Origin: UBA12567 sp964598425
Lineage (GTDB): Bacteria > Planctomycetota > Phycisphaerae > Phycisphaerales > SM1A02
NCBI GenBank assembly: GCA_964598425.1
Contig: CAZRBV010000013.1
Location: 1-64,000 of the forward strand
Direction: 5' to 3'
DNA: 64,000 nucleotides
This document shows, one piece after another, positions 34,117-41,981 of this stretch (position 1 is the stretch's first letter; the number at the start of each line of letters is the position of its first letter). The notes beneath the pieces were generated by a model. That model did not search any database. It was given only the letters and a program-made list of their open reading frames with translations, and had not been told where the DNA came from. Made by a program: the position numbers and the translations under genes.

Positions 34117-34924
34117 CGGCTGATCGCTCCTCGGCGAGTTTCTCAAGTCGCCGGTGCCCGAGCACGGCTGCGCCAAGCGCGGTCGTAAACATGCACATCT
34201 CGCCATCTGGCACGTTGACGCCGTGATCGAGCTGCCGTGTGACCTCGCCGGGCACCGTGCTGAAGCGCATGATGCCGCCGATCAGCGTGAACTCCGGCTC
34301 GGCCTTGACTCGCTTCATGAGTTGCACGCACCGTGTCACCAGCGACTCGATGGCCCCCTGCATGATGTCGGCTGGCGGCGTCCCGAGCGAGAGCTGATTG
34401 ATCACTTCTGATTCCGCAAAGACCGCGCACACGCCGGAGATCTCGGCAGGATCCTTGGCTGTACTGAGAAGCGGACCAATCTCAACGGTCTCGTATCCCA
34501 TGTAGCGGGCGGTCTTCTCGAGAAAGGCGCCGGTACCAGCCGCGCACTTATCGTTGAGCCGAAACGACTTGACCTTCCCATTCTCCTCGACCCGAATGGC
34601 CTTCATGGTCTGGCCACCCACATCAAGAATGGTTCGCGTTCCCGGGAACAACCTGATGGCTCCGCGAGCAGATGCCGTCAGATCCGTTACGTGAATGTCC
34701 TTGACCACACATCGATGACGACCAATGCCTGTGGCAACCGTATAGTCGATGTCGTCGGGCGCGAGTCCGGCCTTCTCAATGCAGGCCTCCCATGCTGCGG
34801 TAGACACCTTGTCAAGTTTGAATCCGGTGTGCCTCGCGTCGGTTGCGAGAATCGCACCCTCGCCGGTCAGGGCGAGCGCCTTGGTATAGGTCGATCCAAT
34901 GTCAATTCCGATGGTGATGGTCAT
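34103..34924 (-). CDS. bcrD: Benzoyl-CoA reductase, ATPase/activase subunit (BcrD type)
   Basis: This is one of the two ATP-hydrolysing subunits of class I (ATP-dependent) benzoyl-CoA reductase, which drives low-potential electron transfer to the aromatic ring. The product is 273 residues, of the ASKHA fold: GIDIGSTYTKALAL (phosphate 1), TRTILDVGGQTMKAIRV (phosphate 2), and the FeS cysteines in NDKCAAGTGAFLEKT and GVCAVFAESEVINQL, one [4Fe-4S] being shared with the partner subunit. It starts by ATGA overlap with the preceding bcrA. The order bcrC-bcrB-bcrA-bcrD matches the classical Thauera order. Both activase subunits are short (about 273 residues), which resembles the Azoarcus Bzd form more than Thauera, where BcrA is much longer. 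That comparison is from memory. Confidence 0.85.
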   Translation of the reverse strand: MTITIGIDIGSTYTKALALTGEGAILATDARHTGFKLDKVSTAAWEACIEKAGLAPDDIDYTVATGIGRHRCVVKDIHVTDLTASARGAIRLFPGTRTILDVGGQTMKAIRVEENGKVKSFRLNDKCAAGTGAFLEKTARYMGYETVEIGPLLSTAKDPAEISGVCAVFAESEVINQLSLGTPPADIMQGAIESLVTRCVQLMKRVKAEPEFTLIGGIMRFSTVPGEVTRQLDHGVNVPDGEMCMFTTALGAAVLGHRRLEKLAEERSAVAAG

Positions 34925-35739
34925 TGTGCTACCTCCGCAACCGCGTGGGGTTGCCGGGATGCCATGATGCGATCCATGGCGAACAGCGCGGCCCCGAGCG
35001 CACCCATGTAGTGCGAGTCATCGCTGATGTTGAGCTTCTTGCCGAGCCGCTCTTCAAGCGCCTGGACCATCGCTGTGTTGCGGGTGACGCCACCGGTAAA
35101 GGTAATCTCATCTTTGATCCCAACCCGCCGCATCAGGCCTGCGGATCGGGTCGCGATTGACTCGTGCACACCCCACAGGATGTCCTCTACCTTCTTGCCT
35201 TTCCCAAGCCACGACAACACCTCAGACTCGGCGAAGACGGTGCAGGTCGTGCTGATCTTCACCGGCTTGGTGTATCGCAGGGCGGTCGGGCCGAGCTCAT
35301 CGAGGGTCAGCTCCAGCGCTGCAGCCGCGGCCCCGAGGAAGCGGCCTGTTCCCGCAGCACACTTGTCGTTCATGCAGAAGTCCTCGATCTCACCGGTTTC
35401 GCCGACCTTGATCGCTTTTGTGTCCTGCCCACCCATGTCTACGACAGTTCTGGTCTTCGGGAACATGTGCACCGCGCCGCGGCCATGGCAACTGATTTCG
35501 GTCACTTGATCATTCCCAAAGGTCACGCGGTATCTGCCGTAGCCGGTTCCGATGACGTACTCGACCTCCGTGTTGGAGATACCGGATGACTGCAGCGCCT
35601 TCTCAAACACGTTCTCGGCGGCTGCGACGACGTTGGAACCGGTATCAATCAAAGCAGTCGCGACAAGTTCACGCTCTTCGTTGACGATGGCTGCCTTGGT
35701 TTGTGTCGATCCAACATCGACTCCTGCTGCATATGCCAT
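34921..35739 (-). CDS. bcrA: Benzoyl-CoA reductase, ATPase/activase subunit (BcrA type)
   Basis: The product is 272 residues, the second ASKHA ATPase of the reductase. Motifs: GVDVGSTQTKAAIV, GTGYGRYRVTFGNDQVTEIS, TRTVVDMGGQDTKAIKV, NDKCAAGTGRFLGAAAAAL and STTCTVFAESEVLSWLG, with the C-terminal FTGGVTRNTAMVQALEERLG. The two conserved Cys bind the bridging cluster with bcrD. The gene starts three bases after the bcrB stop and ends in an ATGA overlap with bcrD. Gene order and pairwise similarity decide the subunit names; which one corresponds to Thauera BcrA or BcrD is less certain because both are short. Confidence 0.85.
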   Translation of the reverse strand: MAYAAGVDVGSTQTKAAIVNEERELVATALIDTGSNVVAAAENVFEKALQSSGISNTEVEYVIGTGYGRYRVTFGNDQVTEISCHGRGAVHMFPKTRTVVDMGGQDTKAIKVGETGEIEDFCMNDKCAAGTGRFLGAAAAALELTLDELGPTALRYTKPVKISTTCTVFAESEVLSWLGKGKKVEDILWGVHESIATRSAGLMRRVGIKDEITFTGGVTRNTAMVQALEERLGKKLNISDDSHYMGALGAALFAMDRIMASRQPHAVAEVAQ

Positions 35740-35742
35740 GAA

Positions 35743-37053
35743 TCAGCCCTCCTTGCCCGCGATCGCGGCTTGGTGCTTGCGCGACGCCAGCCCTTCGAAG
35801 AAGGCGTCGATTCTGTTCTTCATCTGCGCTTCCGAGATGACCCGCGAGTCCATCATGTCCGACTCGACGAAGAGGCTCGGGATGTCCTTCTTTGCCGCAA
35901 AGTGCCCACGACTGTCAGCCAATCCGGTTGAGACCGTCCGACAACTCTTGATAGGGTGATACACGATTCCGTCCACCGCGTAATCGTCCACCATGTCCAC
36001 GAGCATTCGATCCTGGTGGAACATACTGTCCATCGCATCGCGGACGCTGATGAGCGTTCCTTCGGCCAGACTCTCCAGCGGCTTCTCAAGGTCGTACTCG
36101 AAACCGAGGTTGGTGCCACCCGAAGCGAACCAGAGATACGTCGAGTTGATGAAAGATCCCCCCCACTCGCTGAAGAGCTCATTGAATCTCCGAAAGATGG
36201 GATAGCAGGGAACACCGATGAACACGAGCCGGTAGATTTCCTCGGCAAGCGCGCCAATTCCGTTTGCAGCCTTGTACTCCATCTCTTCGACGAGATCATT
36301 GAAGTAATCGGCCCCCTCCTTCGTGCCACGGAATCCATTGGCAACTCCGAGGAAGATCGTTCCGTCCGTCAACGCATTGAACGGCGCTGGCACCGCCTTG
36401 TTGGCCTCGATAACACGCTTCCAACCACGGCTCATGGCATTGGCGTGACCAAGCACCTCACGGAACTTGTCGATATCAAACTTCTTTCCCGTGACCTTCT
36501 CGCAGAGCGCGATGAGTTCCTTCATCTGTTTCTGTACATACCGTCTGTCATTCTCGAAGTCCGGATCGCCCGGCCAAGTCTGTGTTCCCGCCTGCCGTGT
36601 ACCGGGTACATCAAGCGTGAACATCGGGCACCCATGCATGCGCTCCCAGATCTCAGCCCACTTCACGTAGGTGTTGCACGCGTTTGTCAACACCGCAATG
36701 CTCGGTTTGGGAATGCGACCCATCGGATGCTCGCCGCCGCGAAGTTGCACGGTCACATCGGCCTTGACGTAGCCACAGATGTCCGGCGAGTAGCCATAGT
36801 CTTCGGCTTCACTGAGAAAGTCACCCGCAACGCGGCGCACCGCGGTCTGTAGCGAGTTGATCTCAGGAAAGACAACGGGAAGATCGAAGGTCTTGAGAAT
36901 CTCATTCATGCTGCCCATGACGAAGACATACGCAGACTGCTCGCCATTCTCGGCCGTCTGCCCGAGCTCGGTGAACCAGTCACGGAAGAGCTGGGCACCA
37001 TCACGGTTACCGCGTCCGACAATGTCACTCACAGATGTTGTTTCAGTAGTCAT
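35743..37053 (-). CDS. bcrB: Benzoyl-CoA reductase, catalytic subunit B
   Basis: The product is 436 residues, the usual size of BcrB/BzdO. It belongs to the HgdB/2-hydroxyacyl-CoA dehydratase-like family that binds a [4Fe-4S] cluster and the substrate. Conserved features: YVFVMGSMNEILKTFDLPVV at the N-terminus, SIAVLTNACNTYVKWAE (Cys ligand), FIGVPCYPIFRRFNELF and VYHPIKSCRTVSTGLADSRG near the end. It is followed by bcrA after three bases and preceded by bcrC with an 18-base gap. With BcrC it forms the heterodimer that carries out Birch-like reduction of benzoyl-CoA to cyclohexa-1,5-diene-1-carbonyl-CoA. Confidence 0.88.
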   Translation of the reverse strand: MTTETTSVSDIVGRGNRDGAQLFRDWFTELGQTAENGEQSAYVFVMGSMNEILKTFDLPVVFPEINSLQTAVRRVAGDFLSEAEDYGYSPDICGYVKADVTVQLRGGEHPMGRIPKPSIAVLTNACNTYVKWAEIWERMHGCPMFTLDVPGTRQAGTQTWPGDPDFENDRRYVQKQMKELIALCEKVTGKKFDIDKFREVLGHANAMSRGWKRVIEANKAVPAPFNALTDGTIFLGVANGFRGTKEGADYFNDLVEEMEYKAANGIGALAEEIYRLVFIGVPCYPIFRRFNELFSEWGGSFINSTYLWFASGGTNLGFEYDLEKPLESLAEGTLISVRDAMDSMFHQDRMLVDMVDDYAVDGIVYHPIKSCRTVSTGLADSRGHFAAKKDIPSLFVESDMMDSRVISEAQMKNRIDAFFEGLASRKHQAAIAGKEG

Positions 37054-37071
37054 TGATTGGTGCTCCTGCCA

Positions 37072-38232
37072 TCAGGCAAAGAGGATGTTCTCCAGGAATG
37101 TCTCGATCTGCAGTTCCAGTTGATCGAACGAACTCATGTTCTCTTCAAACTCACTGACGAAGTATGGGATGTCCTCTTCGTCCAGCATGTGGATGTACGC
37201 GACCTGCTCTTCGAGACCCGGCTCGCACATCTTCGCGGCCGACACAATTGCCGCGTCCGCGCGTGCGCCTTTGATCCGCTGGAGCAGCATGTCCTCCTTC
37301 GGCTTCCGATTGTCGTGCTGGACCGGGCTGTAGCTCGACTGCTCGATATAGGCCTGGGCGAGCGCAAGGACCGGATCATCGGTCACGCAGACGTCCTCAA
37401 GGATGTACCGCAGGCCGATGAGGAAGTCGTCGTCTACGACGTAACACGTCCGGCCGAGCATCCGCACAAGATCAAGGGGTGGCTGTTCACAGAACGCACC
37501 CTCGAACACCACGCGAATGCGGTCCTCCTGTCGGATTCCTCGTTCACGAAGCATTGGAAGCACCGTCGCAAGCAATTCATTGTGCTCTTCGCGGGGAATC
37601 ATCCCACCGATCGCCACAAGGGCATATGCCTCATCTGCCGTGACGAGCCACGGCGTCTCTCGCTTGATGTCGTAGAGCTCCCGCATCAACTGGCGGTTCT
37701 CGTTGAACACCTCAATTGAGGCAGCGATTGCCTCGTCGGTGACTTCGTGACCAACAACACCCTCGATGAGCCGACGCATCCGGTTGTACTCATCTCGAAG
37801 CCAGTTTGCTGAGTCGGCCGAGTTTGGATTCTGTGGCAGGTACAGGATCTGGCACGGGTAATCAAAGTTGCGCCCAAAGATCGCGGCGAGGTTTCTCGCG
37901 GCGTCGCAGATCGGATGCGACACGAAGATGTCGAGTTCGATGCCGCCCGAAAGCGCGGCTTCAAGTGACGTCTTGATGATTGAGCAGAGATAGGACCCAA
38001 AGTGCGAGTCTGCATTGTTCGGCTCGAGCATCGTGCCGCACATCTTGACGGGCATCATGCCCGCAGCGTGGGCCAGTTCTTCCGGGAAGTAGACCTGGAA
38101 GTGCCCGAGCGTCTTGCCACCTTGTTCACGCCACCGCTTGATCGTCGGGAACGTTGTGTCCTCGACGAGTTCCCGGCAGTGGTACATGATCTCATCCAGC
38201 GGCTGATCCCGCCATTCATTGAATACGGTCAT
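37072..38232 (-). CDS. bcrC: Benzoyl-CoA reductase, catalytic subunit C
   Basis: The product is 386 residues, start MTVFNEWRDQPLDEIMYHC at the ATGA overlap with the preceding gene; a longer reading is unnecessary. It is of the HgdB/BcrC family: HFQVYFPEELAHAAGMMPV, DIFVSHPICDAARNLAAIFG (Cys ligand), LYLPQNPNSADSANWLRDEY and VFEGAFCEQPPLDLVRMLGR. Length and motifs match BcrC/BzdN rather than the related lactyl-CoA dehydratases. With BcrB it holds the low-potential cluster at the substrate site. It is the first of the four reductase genes in the operon. Confidence 0.88.
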   Translation of the reverse strand: MTVFNEWRDQPLDEIMYHCRELVEDTTFPTIKRWREQGGKTLGHFQVYFPEELAHAAGMMPVKMCGTMLEPNNADSHFGSYLCSIIKTSLEAALSGGIELDIFVSHPICDAARNLAAIFGRNFDYPCQILYLPQNPNSADSANWLRDEYNRMRRLIEGVVGHEVTDEAIAASIEVFNENRQLMRELYDIKRETPWLVTADEAYALVAIGGMIPREEHNELLATVLPMLRERGIRQEDRIRVVFEGAFCEQPPLDLVRMLGRTCYVVDDDFLIGLRYILEDVCVTDDPVLALAQAYIEQSSYSPVQHDNRKPKEDMLLQRIKGARADAAIVSAAKMCEPGLEEQVAYIHMLDEEDIPYFVSEFEENMSSFDQLELQIETFLENILFA

Positions 38233-40706
38233 GAGCATGACTCCCCGCAGGCGCACTGCGTGTTGTCTTCGGGATAGGTCCAGCCCGGCAACTCGGTACC
38301 GACACACGAGTAGTCCATCTTCGGCGGACGGGCACCACGGTCCAGTAGCTTCACGAGGCCGGATCGAATGAACGGATTCTTCTCTGGATTGAAGGTTTCA
38401 CCGGTTTCATGAGCGAGCGCCTCGTCATCGATCCCTCGCTGCAATTCCTTCTTGAAGAGGGCCCGCGAGTATGGGGCGTCTTTAGCCATCTGCCTCGCCT
38501 GCTCGTATCCCCGCCGCAATGCATCGACTTCTTCGTCAAATATGCCGTTGCTGAGGCCGACCTGATAGGCCCGGTCCGCAGTCATGCCGCAGTCGAAGAG
38601 CTCGAAGATGACCGAATCACCCATACCCAGTCGTTTCAACTCACCGGCGCCGCCAAATCCAGGGAGGATGGCGTAGTCAAGCTCGGGCTGGTTGTAGGTG
38701 TTCTTCTGTTGCCACTTCGACTCCCGCTCCATCGTGTCGTACACGTATCCGTACTGACGAACGTCGAAGCGAAGATCGGAGAAGTAGGTGAACTCGGCAC
38801 CGCCGCCCCATTTCTCGCCAAACACTGCGATTGTCGCGAGCGGACTCGTCTGGATAAGCCGGAAGAGTCCGACCGCATTCTTGCTTGACGCTGCCGCCTC
38901 AGATTCGGTCAACGGGGCATATCCGCGGTCCCTCTCGAACCAGCCTCGATTGAACTCCCGGGCATCCGCACCAAGCATTCGCATGCCGGTCCCGGCAGCG
39001 CTGAATACGACTGCGCCGCATCGACCTTCGCGGTGCAGATCCAACGCTCGCCGATACGCGTGTCCAAGCTGGTCGACGGCGGCTCGATTGAACACATTGC
39101 CTCGCATGGGCGAATTGAAGATGATGCTCGCGACGCGATCCTTCGGATTGGGATCGACGAATTTCATATCCGGATAGCAGGCTGTGTACGAACCGGTCTT
39201 GAGATCCAGTTCCGCCACCGGCGTGCAGTAGGCAGTGCCATAGCCCAGCAGCCGGTCAATCCCCCGCTTCTTCATTTCGTGAAGCAGGCACGGCTTCCCG
39301 GTACGTGGCCCGATTCGGCCATCCACGTCGAGCATCTCCATGGCATAGGGATCGTCGCAATTCTCGTCGGCGGCCCGCCGAACGAGTTGCAGGAGACCGT
39401 CGATCGTAAACTCGGCGATCAGCGCATCGATCATCTCGATAATGCCGACCTTGAATCGCAGTCCCGCCCGAGTACAGATGTTGATCTGCCCAGGCGTCGC
39501 ATAGCCATCCTGAATCAAGTCAAGCATGTACAACGCAATCGGAAGAACGTATCGGCGGAAGCATCGGCCGCCGAGATCGTCCGCGTTTGCAACATGCACG
39601 AGTGAATTGGCGCTCTTGATCTTGCCTTCGCGGCGATCCCGCTCTGCTGCTTCGTACCACGACCAGTACTGATCACGGGAGATTGCACACATTTCAATGT
39701 ATTCGCCGCTTGCCGGATCAAACACCTTCGCCGGGCGAGATCGCTTCCCGTCACTCCATGCATAGAAGCCAGTGCCCTGCTCCGAGTTGACACCGCCGCA
39801 ACCACGGGACTCCAATTCGGCAATCCAATCCGGGATGGCCTTGCCGTCACGGCAATAGAGACTTCGAAGTCGGTCGTCCTGAGGCAGCGCTGCGCCGAGA
39901 TGCCGCGATGACTCCGTGTATGGCATGTGGCCTGTTTGGTCGAGCACCGTAAACGGGTTCGCTGTGAAAAGATCCCACACCCCGCCACGAATGACAATGT
40001 CGTCGCCACTTTGGACATCCCACGAGACGATAGCGCCCATGCCCTGGAAAATTGGATCGGTGATGTATCCATGATGGTCGCGGGGCAGCGCAATGACCGT
40101 CTTCTCAAGCACCTGATCTGCGAATACGACACCGAAGTCATAGGTCTCGCGTGAGGCATATTTGCCCTTCATCACATCGATCAGGCGATTCGCCTCGAAT
40201 GGGAAGTATCCGTGGACCGTCAAGAGCTTGCTTCGGAATCCCTCTCTACTGAAGAGAACCGCGAGTTCCTCGGTCGTATGAGACGAGGTGTTTGAGAAGA
40301 TCGCATCCAACGACCCCACTGGAACGGTTTCCTCGATGATCGAGAAGATCTTCGACTTCACATCAACGGACTCGGTTGCTGCTTCCCAGATGATGTTGCA
40401 TCCAGCCAGCTCTGCATAGTCGCTCGTATAGATGGTTCGTCGCTCCATCGACTCGGCGTCCTCGGCCCTCATGCGGAATCCCTGGACGTCGCCGACCCAC
40501 CGACCGGAGATGTACTTCTTGGCCCGCTTCAGCGACGCCTCATTGATGTCGAGCACAACCACATCGGCTTCGGTCTTGAGAAGCAGGTCAATGACAATCC
40601 CCTGTCCCATCGTCCCTGCGCCAATCACCGCGATACGTTTGAGGGCGTTGACTCTTTTCACCGCTGGCTCAATCGTGCGGTCGCCATAACTGAATGCTTG
40701 CTTCAT
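38229..40706 (-). CDS. 3-hydroxyacyl-CoA dehydrogenase/enoyl-CoA hydratase fusion
   Basis: The product has 825 residues and carries out the hydration and dehydrogenation steps of beta-oxidation after ring opening. The N-terminal half is an NAD-dependent HCDH (RIAVIGAGTMGQGIVIDLLL, FSNTSSHTTEELAV, LTVHGYFPFEANRLIDVM). The C-terminal third is a crotonase (RGNVFNRAAVDQLGHAYRRA, VFGEKWGGGAEFTYFSDLRF). The order HCDH-then-crotonase is the reverse of FadB and is like fusions in archaea and strict anaerobes, from memory. I use ATG 40706 (GAGAACGAG upstream) rather than a TTG 15 bases earlier. The tail ends CACGESC, an unusual Cys cluster. It overlaps bcrC by ATGA and follows the thiolase. Substrates here would be 3-hydroxypimelyl-CoA and crotonyl-CoA; this is inferred from context. 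Confidence 0.85.
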   Translation of the reverse strand: MKQAFSYGDRTIEPAVKRVNALKRIAVIGAGTMGQGIVIDLLLKTEADVVVLDINEASLKRAKKYISGRWVGDVQGFRMRAEDAESMERRTIYTSDYAELAGCNIIWEAATESVDVKSKIFSIIEETVPVGSLDAIFSNTSSHTTEELAVLFSREGFRSKLLTVHGYFPFEANRLIDVMKGKYASRETYDFGVVFADQVLEKTVIALPRDHHGYITDPIFQGMGAIVSWDVQSGDDIVIRGGVWDLFTANPFTVLDQTGHMPYTESSRHLGAALPQDDRLRSLYCRDGKAIPDWIAELESRGCGGVNSEQGTGFYAWSDGKRSRPAKVFDPASGEYIEMCAISRDQYWSWYEAAERDRREGKIKSANSLVHVANADDLGGRCFRRYVLPIALYMLDLIQDGYATPGQINICTRAGLRFKVGIIEMIDALIAEFTIDGLLQLVRRAADENCDDPYAMEMLDVDGRIGPRTGKPCLLHEMKKRGIDRLLGYGTAYCTPVAELDLKTGSYTACYPDMKFVDPNPKDRVASIIFNSPMRGNVFNRAAVDQLGHAYRRALDLHREGRCGAVVFSAAGTGMRMLGADAREFNRGWFERDRGYAPLTESEAAASSKNAVGLFRLIQTSPLATIAVFGEKWGGGAEFTYFSDLRFDVRQYGYVYDTMERESKWQQKNTYNQPELDYAILPGFGGAGELKRLGMGDSVIFELFDCGMTADRAYQVGLSNGIFDEEVDALRRGYEQARQMAKDAPYSRALFKKELQRGIDDEALAHETGETFNPEKNPFIRSGLVKLLDRGARPPKMDYSCVGTELPGWTYPEDNTQCACGESCS

Positions 40707-40730
40707 AACTCGTTCTCGCAATTCCGAGGC

Positions 40731-41981
40731 TCAGCCTCGCTTGGTGTCTCTGATGATGACGGCCAGCCCCTGCCCGCCGCCGATGCATGCCGATGCACAG
40801 CCGAGGGTCTCCTCACGTCGTTCCATCTCGTACATGAGGTCAACGAGCAACCTCGCTCCGGTCGCCGCAAGGGGATGCCCAATCGCCACGGCCCCGCCGT
40901 TCACATTCAACCTTTCGCTGGCGATGCCGAGCTCCTTCTGGCATCCGACTGCCTGGGCGGCGAAGGCCTCGTTGATCTCCCAGAGTCCGATGTCATCCAT
41001 GGTGAGTCCGCACTGCTGGAGCGCACGCTGAATGGCCGGAACCGGCCCACGACCCATGACTCGTGGCTCTACCCCAGCGATCCCGTACCCCACAATCTCA
41101 AATCGCGTCGGCAGGCCCAGTTCGTCCGCACGCGCTCGATCGGCAACGACAAGCGAGGCGGCGCCATCGCTGATCTCGCTCGCGTTTCCGGGCGTCACAA
41201 GACCATTTGGCGTGAATCCAGGAAGGCCCGACAACTCATCAAATGTCGTATCCCGAACACACTCGTCGTGCGCCAGATACACCGCATCTCCATCCAGGTT
41301 GTCCAGCTCAAATGCAAACATGCCGCGCAGCGCGTCGCCACCGTTGAGATGACTCACTTCGTTGGCTGCGCGAGCTCTGCGATGCGACTCGTCGGCAAAA
41401 GCATCGGCCTCTTCACGAGTCACACCGACGCTGGCGCCATACTCATCAGCCGTCACCATCATGCTCGTGTGAAACAAGTCGTGGTTCAGCCCGGCGAGAA
41501 TCGTGTCTTCGAGCCTGCCATTGGTACCGAATTCCCAGAAGTCGGCGCCTGAGAGCCTCGGCGCTCGGCTCAGCCGAGGAGCCCGCGACATGGTTTCGGC
41601 ACCGAAGCACAAAGCCACTTGCGTATCGTCCATGCTGTTCGGCATCGCGATCTGCTGCATGGCGCTGACGACCGTCTGGAATCCTGAGCCACAGATCCGC
41701 TGGACCAGCAACGATGGCGTATCGACTGGAAGTTCGCACCGCAATGCGACGTTTCGTGGAAAGTAGATGTCCTGCCCGCCTGGCGCGGTGAACTGATACA
41801 CGTTGCCACCGAAGGTCGCATCAATACAGTCTCGCTCCACACCAGCCCGATTCATGGACTCATTCGCAGCAGCAACCGCGAGATCCTCGGGCGAGAAATT
41901 GGACAGTGTTCCGCACTTTACGCCTACTGGCGTACGGGCCGCGCCTGATATCACGAATGTTGTCATGTCGTTTCCACTCAT
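40731..41981 (-). CDS. Thiolase (acetyl-CoA C-acyltransferase)
   Basis: The product has 416 residues. Catalytic residues are visible: Cys in VQRICGSGFQTVVSAMQQI, NEAFAAQAVGCQ, GGAVAIGHPLAATGARLLV and CASACIGGGQGLAVI. In a benzoyl-CoA pathway it would cleave 3-oxopimelyl-CoA to glutaryl-CoA and acetyl-CoA, and acetoacetyl-CoA to two acetyl-CoA. An odd feature is the tandem SRAPRLSRAPRLSG in the substrate-loop region, where thiolases normally have one such segment. The codons of the two copies differ, so it is not a recent slip. It begins by ATGA overlap with the stop of the ligase fusion, and the dehydrogenase-hydratase fusion follows after 24 bases. Confidence 0.85.
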   Translation of the reverse strand: MSGNDMTTFVISGAARTPVGVKCGTLSNFSPEDLAVAAANESMNRAGVERDCIDATFGGNVYQFTAPGGQDIYFPRNVALRCELPVDTPSLLVQRICGSGFQTVVSAMQQIAMPNSMDDTQVALCFGAETMSRAPRLSRAPRLSGADFWEFGTNGRLEDTILAGLNHDLFHTSMMVTADEYGASVGVTREEADAFADESHRRARAANEVSHLNGGDALRGMFAFELDNLDGDAVYLAHDECVRDTTFDELSGLPGFTPNGLVTPGNASEISDGAASLVVADRARADELGLPTRFEIVGYGIAGVEPRVMGRGPVPAIQRALQQCGLTMDDIGLWEINEAFAAQAVGCQKELGIASERLNVNGGAVAIGHPLAATGARLLVDLMYEMERREETLGCASACIGGGQGLAVIIRDTKRG

